Program-made: the position numbers and the translations under genes
Notes under the pieces: generated by a model
Databases searched by the model: none
What the model was told of the DNA's origin: nothing
The model's input: the letters and a program-made list of their open reading frames with translations, nothing else
Shown here: positions 7,867 to 16,031 of the stretch, in pieces
Layout: each line of letters opens with the position of its first letter
How positions within the stretch are numbered: position 1 is the first letter of the stretch
NCBI GenBank assembly: GCA_000230955.3
Contig: CP007060.1
Coordinates: 2,672,216 to 2,736,215 of the forward strand
Reading direction: 5' to 3'
DNA from: Halobacterium sp. DL1
GTDB lineage: Archaea > Halobacteriota > Halobacteria > Halobacteriales > Halobacteriaceae
DNA length: 64,000 nucleotides

Positions 7867-8106
7867 TTAGAACCCATACCCCTCCCATTCCCGGTTACTC
7901 AAACCTGTCCCCGTAATCTCGAACATATCTGGATGCTCCAGCGCCACTAGCCCCGAGTCCGCCAGCATCTGACACCGCTCCCGAATCTGGCCCTGCGAGA
8001 CCTACATCTTCTCGAGTCCAGGATGATCAGCCAGCAGATGCGGCGTCGACCCTTGCTCTCGCTCCGGTAGCACAGTCACCGTTCGTCCAACTGGCGAGCC
8101 CCCACG
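7867..8106 (-). pseudogene. Decayed winged-helix regulator (PhiH1-repressor-like)
   Basis: A minus-strand frame from 8106 to TAA at 7867-7869 reads as the middle of a haloarchaeal winged-helix regulator, with segments such as QGQIRERCQMLADSGLVALE and HPDMFEITGTG. It has an in-frame TAG near 8009-8011, a TAG immediately upstream of 8106 and no start codon. This domain type is common in haloviruses and plasmids as well as chromosomes. The gene is clearly broken; the exact parent family is my inference from motif resemblance. Confidence 0.6.
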
Positions 8107-8157
8107 CTAGAGACGAACAGTTATGTGAGTCTGTACGATGCAACCAATTAGCAACAA

Positions 8158-8409
8158 ATGGGGGAGAGGCCGGTCGACGACATCGACGTTCGCGACATCT
8201 CGCCGGAGGCGTGGCGGCTACTCCGCGTCGCGGCCGGGTTCGGACAGCGGGAAGTCGAGTCGGAGGTCGACGACATCATGCAAGCCCACGTTTCGATGCT
8301 GGAGAGCGACACGCGCATCCTCTCTGAGAACCGTCTCGAGGAGCTGTTCGGGCTGTACGAGGCGGAGTTGAGCGAGACCCAGCTTTGCGTGCTGGTGGAG
8401 CACTTCTGA
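8158..8409 (+). CDS. Small XRE-type helix-turn-helix protein
   Basis: An 83-residue protein with a single helix-turn-helix of the Cro/cI (XRE) type: the segment WRLLRVAAGFGQREVESEV looks like the two DNA-binding helices, and the remaining helices complete the domain. It lies upstream of the anion symporter on the same strand, separated only by a possible 23-codon ORF. It may regulate that gene, though this is inferred from position only. Confidence 0.75.
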   Translation: MGERPVDDIDVRDISPEAWRLLRVAAGFGQREVESEVDDIMQAHVSMLESDTRILSENRLEELFGLYEAELSETQLCVLVEHF

Positions 8410-8411
8410 CA

Positions 8412-8483
8412 ATGGCACGAACCACGAACCGAACGGCGCGGGCGAGCCAGGGGGAGCGAACGACCGGAGGACGACCACCATGA
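8412..8483 (+). CDS. Possible 23-codon leader ORF
   Basis: ATG at 8412 begins two bases after the regulator's TGA and runs 23 Arg/Thr-rich codons to a TGA (8481-8483) that overlaps the ATG of the symporter gene. Such an overlap would couple translation to the symporter. The peptide is not acidic and may be non-functional. The interval could simply be a leader with GGAGG at about 8465. Confidence 0.25.
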   Translation: MARTTNRTARASQGERTTGGRPP

Positions 8484-10027
8484 CGGGCGGCTACGTGCTG
8501 ACGAACCCGCGAACGGCCGGCGCCGTCAGCCTCGCCCTGGCCGCGACCGCAGCCATCGCCGTCGCGCCGACGCCGCCGGGACTGAGCAGCGCGGCGCAAC
8601 TCGCGCTGGCGACGATGGCGCTGGCGGCCATCCTCTGGGTGACCAAGGCGCTCCCGCTCCCGGTGACGGCGCTTCTCATCCCCGTGACGCTGACCATCTT
8701 CGGCGTCTACGACCGGATGGAGCCGGCGCTGTCGGGGTTCGCGGACCCGCTCATCTTCCTGTTCATCGCGGGGTTCATGCTGGCGAAGACGCTCCAGGCC
8801 CACAGCATCGAGCGCCGGCTGGCGCTCTACCTCATCAACCGGCTGGGGCGGTCGCCGCGGCTGCTCATCCTCGCCATCATGCTCGCGACCGCGTTCCTCT
8901 CGATGTGGGTGTCGAACACCGCGACGACGGCGATGATGACGCCGGTGGCGCTCGGCGTTCTCGCCGAGGTCGTCGGCCGCGACACGCCCGAGGGCGAGAC
9001 GTCGAACATGCGGGTCGCGACGCTGCTCGGCACGGCCTACGCCGCCAGCGTGGGCGGCGTCGGGACGCTCATCGGCACGCCGCCGAACGTCGTCGCGGTG
9101 GCGTTCCTCGACCGCCTCGCCGGGGTCGAAATCTCGTTCGCGGAGTGGATCGCCGTCGGGTTCCCGGTCGTCGTGGTGACGCTGCCGCTGACCTGGTACG
9201 TGCTGACGTTCTGGCTCTACCCGCCCGAGGTCGACGACGTGACGGACGCGCAGGCTCGGGCAGGGGAGTACCTCGACGAGGAAGGTCCGTTCTCGCCGCG
9301 CGCGAAGCGGGCGACCTACATCGTCGCGGCGACCGCCGGGCTCTGGATTCTGGGCGGGTTCGGCTTCCTCTTCGAGGGACTGCTCCCGTCGGCGTGGCAG
9401 GTGACGCTGTTCGGCGGCGAGGGGACGAACCTCTTCGGACTGGAGGGGCACCGCGGCATCCTCTACTACGTGGTGGTCGGCCTGCTCGCGGTTCCGGCCA
9501 TCGTGCTGGCCGACGCCGACGACTGGGAGAACCTCGTGGACATCGACTGGGGGACCATCATCCTCTTCGGGGGCGGCATCTCGCTGGCCGACGCGCTCGG
9601 CGACACGAACGCCATCGCGTGGCTCGCGGAGGCGGTGTTCGGCACGGTCGTCGGGGCGCCCCTCGTGTTGATCGTCCTGGCCGTCGTCGTCTTCGGGGTG
9701 GTCGCGACCGAACTCACCTCCAACACGGCGACGACGACCATCCTGGCGCCCATCCTCATCGGCCTGGGGAGCGTCCTGTCGGGGTCGCTGGGCGTCGACC
9801 CGGTGACCGCCGCCGTCTTCCTCACCGTCACCGGCGCCATCGCCGTCAGTTTCGCGTTCGCGCTGCCCGTGGCGACGCCCCCGAACGCCATCGTCTTCGG
9901 CAGCGGGCACCTCGAACAGCGGGACATGATTCGAGCCGGCGTCACGCTGAACCTCCTGATGACACTGGTCCTCACCGTGCTGTTCGTCCTGCTGTTCCGC
10001 TTCGTTTGGCCGTATTTCCTCTGGTAG
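8480..10027 (+). CDS. DASS (SLC13) family sodium:anion symporter
   Basis: A 515-residue membrane protein with about 11-12 helices and the inverted-repeat layout of the divalent anion:sodium symporters. The two sodium-site motifs are present: SNTATTAMMTP in the first half and SNTATTTILAP in the second. The second-half motif with PPNAIVFGSG also fits. Substrates in the family are dicarboxylates, citrate, sulfate or phosphate, and the sequence alone does not decide. The ATG start at 8480 is preceded by GGAGG. The central region (about residues 240-275) is an acidic loop typical of halophiles. Confidence 0.92.
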   Translation: MTGGYVLTNPRTAGAVSLALAATAAIAVAPTPPGLSSAAQLALATMALAAILWVTKALPLPVTALLIPVTLTIFGVYDRMEPALSGFADPLIFLFIAGFMLAKTLQAHSIERRLALYLINRLGRSPRLLILAIMLATAFLSMWVSNTATTAMMTPVALGVLAEVVGRDTPEGETSNMRVATLLGTAYAASVGGVGTLIGTPPNVVAVAFLDRLAGVEISFAEWIAVGFPVVVVTLPLTWYVLTFWLYPPEVDDVTDAQARAGEYLDEEGPFSPRAKRATYIVAATAGLWILGGFGFLFEGLLPSAWQVTLFGGEGTNLFGLEGHRGILYYVVVGLLAVPAIVLADADDWENLVDIDWGTIILFGGGISLADALGDTNAIAWLAEAVFGTVVGAPLVLIVLAVVVFGVVATELTSNTATTTILAPILIGLGSVLSGSLGVDPVTAAVFLTVTGAIAVSFAFALPVATPPNAIVFGSGHLEQRDMIRAGVTLNLLMTLVLTVLFVLLFRFVWPYFLW

Positions 10028-10114
10028 TCGGTCGCTCTACCGACGCCCGCCAGCGATTCTGGCCCCGCACCGCTCTCTCGGCGCCCGGCGGTGACCATTC
10101 CGGCACCTTCCGTG

Positions 10115-10140
10115 CTAATTATAACCACTAACATTTATGA
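10115..10140 (+). promoter_or_regulatory. AT-rich promoter region of the ABC importer operon
   Basis: Two TATA-like stretches, TAATTATAAC around 10116-10124 and ATTTATGA at 10133-10140, stand out in an otherwise GC-rich gap. With either one, transcription would start about 25 bases on, beside or just before the palindrome at 10167-10187. Confidence 0.5.
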
Positions 10141-10166
10141 AGATGTCTGATAATCACTCACACAGG

Positions 10167-10187
10167 ACGTGTATCATTGATACACGT
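10167..10187. promoter_or_regulatory. Perfect 9-3-9 palindrome, candidate operator
   Basis: The arms ACGTGTATC (10167-10175) and GATACACGT (10179-10187) are exact reverse complements around ATT. The site ends 13 bases before the ATG of the binding-protein gene and lies just downstream of the TATA-like boxes, a position where a bound repressor would block transcription. The regulator is unknown; the XRE protein at 8158 is one nearby candidate. No second copy was noticed in the window. Confidence 0.6.
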
Positions 10188-10200
10188 TTGCTAACAACCC

Positions 10201-11535
10201 ATGGCAGACAAACAGAGCCGACGGACGTTTCTGAAAGTTGCAGGGAGTACAGGTGCAATTGGACTCACGGGACTCGCGGGCTGTACCGACGACGGCGGCT
10301 CCGGCGACGGTAACGGCGACGGCGGCTCCGGTGGCGGAGACAGCGGTGGCGACAGCGGCGGCGACAGCGGCGGGACGACCAGCGGCGGCAGTGAGATGGG
10401 GACCATCAAGCTCGGCGGCTCGATGAGCCTCACCGGCGACAACGCCGACCTCGGCCAGCTGTACAAGGACGCCTACGAGCTGACCATCCAGCGCATCAAC
10501 GAGAACGGCGGCGTGGAGGCCGGCGACGGAAACACCTACGAACTGGAGCTGATCCTCCGGGACGACGGCACCGACGCCTCGACCTCGCGGAGCATCTACC
10601 AGGAACTCATCGACGTCGAGAACGTCGACTACCTCCTCGGCCCGTACGCGAGCTCGGTGACGCTCCCGGCCAGCGCCGTGGCCGCCCAGAACGAGAAGCC
10701 GATGGTCGAGGGCGGCGGTGCGAGTCCCGAGATCTTCGCCCAGGGCAACGAGTGGATCTTCGGGCTCCTCCCGACGGCCAACAAGTACCCCGGCTCGTTC
10801 ATCGACATGTGTCTGGCCCAGGACTCCCCGCCGGAGTCCATCGCCATCCTCGCGGAGGACGACACGTTCAGCCAGTCCACCGCGGAGGGCGCGCGCGCCA
10901 AAATCGAGCAGAGCGACATGGAACTGGTCGTCGACCAGACGTTCCCCACGGACACCTCCGACCTCTCGACGAACCTCGGGCGTGTGCGGGACAACGACGC
11001 CGACGTCCTGCTGCTCTGTGCCCACCAGCAGCACAACATCATCCTGGCCAACCAGATGGAGAGCCAGGGCGTCAACGTCGACGCCGCGATGGGGACGGTC
11101 GGCAGCCTCAACGACTCGTTCAAGAACGAGGTCGGTGACAACGGGGACTACATCTACGGACCGACCTCCTGGGACATCAACGCCAACTTCGACGACCCGG
11201 TGTTCGGCGGCACCCAGAACTTCGTCGATGCCATCAACGAGAACTACGACGCCTCGCCGGACTACCACAGCGCGGCGGGCGAGGCCGTCATCATCACGTT
11301 CAAACAGGCCTTCGAGAACGTCGACGAACTCGGCCCGACGGCGGTCCGCGACCAGATCCGACAGGCCGAGTTCTCGACGGCCTACGGTACTGTCTCCTTC
11401 GACGACAAGGGCATCATCGACAAGAAGATGCTCAACCGACAGTGGCAGCCCGACCCGGGCCTCCAGACCGTCTGGCCCGAGAACGTACAGCAGACCGCAC
11501 CCATCTACCCGATGCCCGACTGGGGTAATCGGTAA
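10201..11535 (+). CDS. Branched-chain amino-acid-type ABC importer, binding lipoprotein
   Basis: A 444-residue type I periplasmic-binding-fold protein of the LivJ/K (Peripla_BP_6) family. The N-terminus is a Tat signal with RRTFLK at 7-12 and a lipobox ending in Cys28 (LTGLAGC). A Gly/Ser/Asp linker of about 35 residues follows, and the ligand-binding fold begins near IKLGGSMSLTG. It is the first gene of a five-gene operon in which binding protein, two permeases and two ATPases follow in order. The family carries branched-chain amino acids, but also urea, amides or aromatic acids, so the ligand is open. Confidence 0.93.
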   Translation: MADKQSRRTFLKVAGSTGAIGLTGLAGCTDDGGSGDGNGDGGSGGGDSGGDSGGDSGGTTSGGSEMGTIKLGGSMSLTGDNADLGQLYKDAYELTIQRINENGGVEAGDGNTYELELILRDDGTDASTSRSIYQELIDVENVDYLLGPYASSVTLPASAVAAQNEKPMVEGGGASPEIFAQGNEWIFGLLPTANKYPGSFIDMCLAQDSPPESIAILAEDDTFSQSTAEGARAKIEQSDMELVVDQTFPTDTSDLSTNLGRVRDNDADVLLLCAHQQHNIILANQMESQGVNVDAAMGTVGSLNDSFKNEVGDNGDYIYGPTSWDINANFDDPVFGGTQNFVDAINENYDASPDYHSAAGEAVIITFKQAFENVDELGPTAVRDQIRQAEFSTAYGTVSFDDKGIIDKKMLNRQWQPDPGLQTVWPENVQQTAPIYPMPDWGNR

Positions 11536-11540
11536 CCCAG

Positions 11541-12428
11541 ATGGCGATCGCGCAGTTCATCGTCAACGGCCTCCTCATCGGGGCGCTGTTCGCGGGCATA
11601 GCCGTCGGCTTCGCGCTCATCTGGGGCGTCGTCGACATCATCAACCTCGCTCACGGCGAGATGGTAATGCTCGGAGGGTACGTCTCCTTCTGGCTCCTGA
11701 GCTTCGCCACCGGGAGCACCAACGCATCGCCGACGGTGTTCCTGGCGACGATTCCGGTGGCCATCGCCGTCGTCTTCGTGGTCGGCTACGTGCTCCAGCG
11801 GGTGCTCGTACAGCGAGTCATCGGGACGGACATCTTCCTCACGCTGCTGGTCACGTTCGGCATCAGCATCGCCATCCAGCAGCTGGCGATCCAGGCGTGG
11901 ACGGCGAACCCGCGGTCGATCCAGGCCTCGTTCGCCGACCCGTCGCTGACCGTCGTCGGTCTCGTCGTACCGAAGATGAAACTGCTCGCGTTCGCCGGGG
12001 CAATCGTACTCACTGTCGCCCTCTACGCGTTCCTCCAGAACACGCGGACGGGGCGCGCGATTCGCGGCGTCGCACAGAACCCCGAGGCGGCGGAACTCGT
12101 CGGCATCGACGTCGAGCACACCCGGGCGATGACGTTCGGTATCTCGTCGGGCATCGCCGGCGGAATCGGCGCGTTCGTCGCGACCATCCTCACCATCGAC
12201 CCGCAGATGGGGCTCATCTACACGCTCAAGAGCTTCGTCATCGTCGTGTTCGGCGGCGTCGGCTCCATCCCCGGAGCGATGGTTGGCGGCCTGATGCTCG
12301 GCTCGGTCGAGGAACTGACCGTGGGGCTCGTCTCCTCGCGGTGGACGCTCGCGGTGAGTTTCACACTGCTCATCGTCCTGCTCGTCGTCAAACCGAACGG
12401 CCTGTTCGGTGAGGAGGCCGACCAATGA
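11541..12428 (+). CDS. ABC importer permease, LivH family
   Basis: A 295-residue inner-membrane permease with about eight helices. It shows the LivH signature near the start (NLAHGEMVMLGGYVSF) and the EAA-like cytoplasmic loop with RAIRGVAQNPEAAELVGID for contact with the ATPase. It begins five bases after the binding-protein gene, and its stop overlaps the next gene's ATG. It forms the translocation channel together with the LivM partner. Confidence 0.93.
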   Translation: MAIAQFIVNGLLIGALFAGIAVGFALIWGVVDIINLAHGEMVMLGGYVSFWLLSFATGSTNASPTVFLATIPVAIAVVFVVGYVLQRVLVQRVIGTDIFLTLLVTFGISIAIQQLAIQAWTANPRSIQASFADPSLTVVGLVVPKMKLLAFAGAIVLTVALYAFLQNTRTGRAIRGVAQNPEAAELVGIDVEHTRAMTFGISSGIAGGIGAFVATILTIDPQMGLIYTLKSFVIVVFGGVGSIPGAMVGGLMLGSVEELTVGLVSSRWTLAVSFTLLIVLLVVKPNGLFGEEADQ

Positions 12429-13489
12429 GCACGAGCGAACCCGAGGAGCGTGGCGGGCTCCTGCACTCCATCGTCCCCCCGAACCAGGTCGACCGGTTGT
12501 TCGACTTCTGTGGCGCCCACGCCTGGAAGCTACTGCTGGTCGGCGCGGTGGTCGGTGCGCTCCCGCCACTCGTGGGTCTCGAAGGAGGCTACTACATGAC
12601 TGTCGTCACCGAGATGTACCTGTTCGCGATCCTCGCGCTCTCGTGGGACATCATCGGCGGTCAGACCGGCTACCCGAGTTTCGGGAACATGGCGTTCTTC
12701 GGCATCGGGGCCTACACCACGGCGGTCCTCGTCAAGGACTTCGCCGTCGCGTTCCCGATGGCGATGGTCGCCGCGGGTCTGCTCGCGGTGGTGTTCGCGA
12801 CCGTCATCGGCGTCGTCGTGCTCAGACTCCGCGGGCACTACTTCGCCATCGCGACGCTCGGCGTCCTGCTGGCGGCCCAGCAGGTCTCCCGAAACCTGGA
12901 CATCACTGGCGGTGCGAGCGGGAAGATCCTGCTCGACGTGCCGGAGGCCTCGGTGTTCTACTACCTGTTCTTCGGCGTACTCGTCGCCGAGATGGCGGTC
13001 GTCTACTACCTCTCGAACACGCGGTTCGGCTTCGTCCTGAACGCCATCCGCGACGACGAGGAGAAGGCGACCGCGATGGGGTTCAACACCACCTACTACA
13101 AGACGGTGGCGTGGATGCTGTCCGCGCTGTTCACCGGCCTCGCCGGAGGCGGGTACAGCCTGCTCAACACGTTCGTCAACCCGCAGACGGCCTACAACGG
13201 CGCGTGGAACGTCGAACTCATCGCGATGGCGCTGATGGGCGGATCCGGCACCGTCGCCGGCCCGGTCATCGGCGCGTTCGGTCTCCACACCGTCATCGAG
13301 TACGTCGAGACGGCCTTCGTCGGCTGGCAACTCGTCGTGCTCGGCGTCGCCATCATCGTCACCGTCATCTCCTTCCCCCAGGGCGTGGTCGGCACGCTCC
13401 GGGAGTACGCCAGCGAGATGGCGTACTACGAGCGCGGTGGAATGGCCGCCACCAGCGACGACGACGCGGAGGTGACCACCGATGAGTGA
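12425..13489 (+). CDS. ABC importer permease, LivM family
   Basis: A 354-residue permease that starts four bases inside the end of livH (ATGA overlap). After an acidic N-terminal region of about 35 residues come roughly nine helices. The motifs GQTGYPSFGNMAFFGIGAY and, later, NAIRDDEEKATAMGFN (ATPase-contact loop) are typical of LivM. The last 30 residues are an acidic cytoplasmic tail. It overlaps the next gene by eight bases. Confidence 0.93.
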   Translation: MSTSEPEERGGLLHSIVPPNQVDRLFDFCGAHAWKLLLVGAVVGALPPLVGLEGGYYMTVVTEMYLFAILALSWDIIGGQTGYPSFGNMAFFGIGAYTTAVLVKDFAVAFPMAMVAAGLLAVVFATVIGVVVLRLRGHYFAIATLGVLLAAQQVSRNLDITGGASGKILLDVPEASVFYYLFFGVLVAEMAVVYYLSNTRFGFVLNAIRDDEEKATAMGFNTTYYKTVAWMLSALFTGLAGGGYSLLNTFVNPQTAYNGAWNVELIAMALMGGSGTVAGPVIGAFGLHTVIEYVETAFVGWQLVVLGVAIIVTVISFPQGVVGTLREYASEMAYYERGGMAATSDDDAEVTTDE

Positions 13490-14267
13490 GAGTACGGACG
13501 CGGCCGCCATCGACGCCGACCCCGACCGCGCAGTGCTCCGGACGGACGGCGTCACCAAGCGCTTCGGTGGCCTCACCGCCGTCGACGACGTCGACGTGGA
13601 GGTCCACGAGGGCGAGATCGTCGGCCTCATCGGACCGAACGGTGCGGGCAAGTCGACGCTGTTCAACTGCATCACCGGCACGCTCCACGCCGACGAGGGG
13701 CGCGTCTACCTGCAGGGGGAGGACGTCACCGACTGGCCCGAGTACAAGATCGCGCGCGCCGGCCTCGGACGGATGTTCCAGGAGACCCGCGTCTTCGGCA
13801 ACATGAGCGTCCGAAAGAACCTGCTGCTGGCCGCACAGAAGGGAGGCGCCGACGTCGGCAAACTCCTCCGGCGGCCCGACGACTCGCTGGTCGAACGCAC
13901 GAACGAACTGCTCGAGTACGTCGACCTCGGCGGGCTCGCGGACACGCGGGCCGGCCGACTGAGCTTCGGTCAGCAGAAGCTCATCGAGTTCTCGATGGCG
14001 CTGATGGCCGAACCGGAGCTGCTGTTGATGGACGAACCGGCCGGGGGCATCAACCCCGCGATGCTGGAGAACCTCATCGACTACATCCGAACGGCCAACG
14101 AGGACGAGGAGGCGACAATCTTCCTCATCGAACACAACATGGACTTCGTCATGGAAATCGCCGACCGAATCTACGTCCTCGCACACGGCGAGCGAATCGC
14201 CGCGGGGACACCGGAGGAGATACAGAACGACCAGCGCGTCCTCGACGCGTACCTGGGGAGGGAGTGA
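13482..14267 (+). CDS. ABC importer ATPase, LivG family
   Basis: A 261-residue ATP-binding subunit. Walker A is GPNGAGKST (about 50-58), the Q-loop is followed by the long LivG-specific insertion, the signature is LSFGQQKL, Walker B is LLLMDEP and the switch His is in LIEHNMDF. The C-terminal BCA-ABC-type extension (GTPEEIQNDQRVLDAYLG) matches LivG. The start at 13482 lies inside the end of livM, and the stop TGA overlaps the next gene's GTG. Confidence 0.93.
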   Translation: MSESTDAAAIDADPDRAVLRTDGVTKRFGGLTAVDDVDVEVHEGEIVGLIGPNGAGKSTLFNCITGTLHADEGRVYLQGEDVTDWPEYKIARAGLGRMFQETRVFGNMSVRKNLLLAAQKGGADVGKLLRRPDDSLVERTNELLEYVDLGGLADTRAGRLSFGQQKLIEFSMALMAEPELLLMDEPAGGINPAMLENLIDYIRTANEDEEATIFLIEHNMDFVMEIADRIYVLAHGERIAAGTPEEIQNDQRVLDAYLGRE

Positions 14268-15013
14268 TCACTGTGCCAACGCCAGACACCGACCACGTCG
14301 GCGACACCATCATCGGGATGGAACACGTCACCGCGGGCTACGGCAACACGACCGTCCTCCACGACGTGAGCATCGCCGTCGAGGAGGGCGAGATCGCCTG
14401 CCTCATCGGCCCGAACGGGTCGGGGAAGTCGACGCTGATGAAGAGCATCTACGGCTTCGCCGACGTGAAAGCCGGCACCGTCTCGCTCCGCGGCGAGGAG
14501 ATCACCGGCCGCTCGCCACAGGAAAACCTCGCCAACGGGGTGAGCTACGTCCTGCAGGACTCGAGCGTCTTCCCCCGCATGAGCGTCCACGAGAACATGC
14601 TCATGGGCGGGTACGTCTTCGACGACGACGAGCGCGCCAGCCGGCGCGCCGAGGAACTCTACGAGGAGTTCCCCCTCCTCGGCGACATCCGCGGCCAGTC
14701 GGCGGGCACCCTCTCCGGAGGCCAGCGCCGCCTGCTCGAACTGGCGCGTGCGCTGATGGTCGAGCCGGACGTGATGCTGCTCGACGAGCCCTCCATCGGG
14801 CTCGAACCGCGGTTCATCGACGACGTCTTCGAGCGGATCGAACAGCTCAACGACCTCGGGACGACCATCCTGCTGGTCGAGCAGAACGCCCAGAAGGGGC
14901 TCTCCGTCGCCGACCGCGGCTTCGTGCTCGCCAGCGGCGAGATCAAGTTCACCGGCACCGGCACCGAACTCCTCGAGGACGAAGAGGTCGGCCGACTCTA
15001 CCTCGGGGGCTGA
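14264..15013 (+). CDS. ABC importer ATPase, LivF family
   Basis: A 249-residue second ATPase, starting at GTG 14264 within the livG stop. Walker A is GPNGSGKST, the signature LSGGQRRL, Walker B VMLLDEPS and the switch His is replaced by Gln in LLVEQNAQ, which is normal for LivF. It pairs with LivG to drive the permeases. It closes the operon; T-rich stretches at 15127-15140 are a possible terminator. Confidence 0.92.
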   Translation: MITVPTPDTDHVGDTIIGMEHVTAGYGNTTVLHDVSIAVEEGEIACLIGPNGSGKSTLMKSIYGFADVKAGTVSLRGEEITGRSPQENLANGVSYVLQDSSVFPRMSVHENMLMGGYVFDDDERASRRAEELYEEFPLLGDIRGQSAGTLSGGQRRLLELARALMVEPDVMLLDEPSIGLEPRFIDDVFERIEQLNDLGTTILLVEQNAQKGLSVADRGFVLASGEIKFTGTGTELLEDEEVGRLYLGG

Positions 15014-15206
15014 CCGGGCGGTACCCCCGTCACGACTGTCGATTTCTGCGAACCATTAGGGGCTCACGACTGGCCGGCAGCGATTACCCTGTAACGCCAG
15101 TCTACCGCTCGCCCTGAAGACCAAAATTTGTCGTTTTTCGCGGGTAACGGCCGCGTTTTCCCGTAGGAAGCCGATTACATTGCGGTCGGTGAGCGAACGG
15201 CAGCGC
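15014..15206. other. Intergenic gap after the ABC importer operon
   Basis: The gap holds a T-rich stretch (TTTGTCGTTTTTCGCG at about 15127-15142) that could end the operon transcript in archaeal fashion, and the promoter of the following small membrane protein. No gene is seen. Confidence 0.35.
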
Positions 15207-15563
15207 ATGGCGACGCAAACGACGACAGCAAGGGAGGGAGGGGAGTCAGTGCTCGTCGAACGGCGGTTCTCGCGGGTCCTCGCGTACACCGTTCTCACAG
15301 TGGGCGTCTACGGGTTCTACTGGCTCTACTCGGTGAACAAGCAGCTCAAACTCGCGTACGACGAGGAGTACAGCCCCGTGTGGCGCACGCTCGGACTGCT
15401 CGTGCCCATCTACGACCTGTTGGTCCTGTGGCGCATCTCGGACACCGCCGCCGAGCACGTCGTCGAGGACCAGACCGGACCGGTGTTGTTCCTGCTGTGG
15501 GTCGTCTTCTTCCCCGCGGCGATGTACCTCATGCAGGACGGAATCAACAAGAAGGCGGTGTGA
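15207..15563 (+). CDS. DUF4234-like small membrane protein
   Basis: A 118-residue protein resembling DUF4234: a charged N-terminus, a helix starting at RVLAYTVLTVGVYGFYWLY, and two further hydrophobic segments. The GVYGFYWLY segment is typical of the family. The frame is open to a TTG at 15180, but ATG at 15207 is preferred. No function is known for the family. Confidence 0.75.
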   Translation: MATQTTTAREGGESVLVERRFSRVLAYTVLTVGVYGFYWLYSVNKQLKLAYDEEYSPVWRTLGLLVPIYDLLVLWRISDTAAEHVVEDQTGPVLFLLWVVFFPAAMYLMQDGINKKAV

Positions 15564-15601
15564 ATCGCGGCCAGACAGCTCCCGGCGCGAGCCGCCGCGG
15601 C

Positions 15602-15892
15602 TCACTCGAACTGCCTGACCTCGTAGACGCCCGCGACGCTGGTCTCCTCGACTGTCGCGGTCAGTTCCTCACCCTCCTCGAACGAGCGGTCGGCGACGAG
15701 CGTGATGGCCTCGATGGGGCGGCGCAGCAGGAACGACTTGACGCGCTCGAACCACGATGGGATGCCACCGTTCCGGCAGACGAGGACGTAGCGGGCGTCG
15801 GCGAGTTCCTGCATCGTCTGCGTGAGTTCGTGGTCGCCCAGTTCGTCGGGCGGCACGACGTAGACGACCTCCGCGCGGACCGTCTCGGTCAT
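15602..15892 (-). CDS. Conserved haloarchaeal protein of unknown function
   Basis: A 96-residue acidic soluble protein without a signal peptide, membrane helix or clear metal site. It has a single Cys (CRNGG) and alternating predicted strands and helices. It converges with the DUF4234-like gene and diverges from mcm. I recognise no characterised family. Confidence 0.65.
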   Translation of the reverse strand: MTETVRAEVVYVVPPDELGDHELTQTMQELADARYVLVCRNGGIPSWFERVKSFLLRRPIEAITLVADRSFEEGEELTATVEETSVAGVYEVRQFE

Positions 15893-15997
15893 ACGGAGTG
15901 GATGGCCGCGACGCGAATGAGTCTTACCCGCTCCGGCGAGCGCGGGCGGGACGAGGGTGTGGGGCGTTCTCCGTTCACTTCCACCCCGCTTTGCGAA

Positions 15998-16008
15998 CCT
16001 TCTTAGGC
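15998..16008 (+). promoter_or_regulatory. TATA-like box of mcm
   Basis: CCTTCTTAGG lies 25-33 bases upstream of the mcm ATG at 16032, the spacing expected for a leaderless or near-leaderless haloarchaeal transcript. It supports the start at 16032 over upstream in-frame codons. Confidence 0.45.
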
Positions 16009-16031
16009 GAGCACGCGCTACCTTACCCAGA

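Noticed and set aside
8905-10131. A 408-codon plus-strand frame overlapping the symporter
   Set aside because: It lies in another frame inside the DASS gene, and its Arg-rich composition is typical of out-of-frame haloarchaeal sequence.
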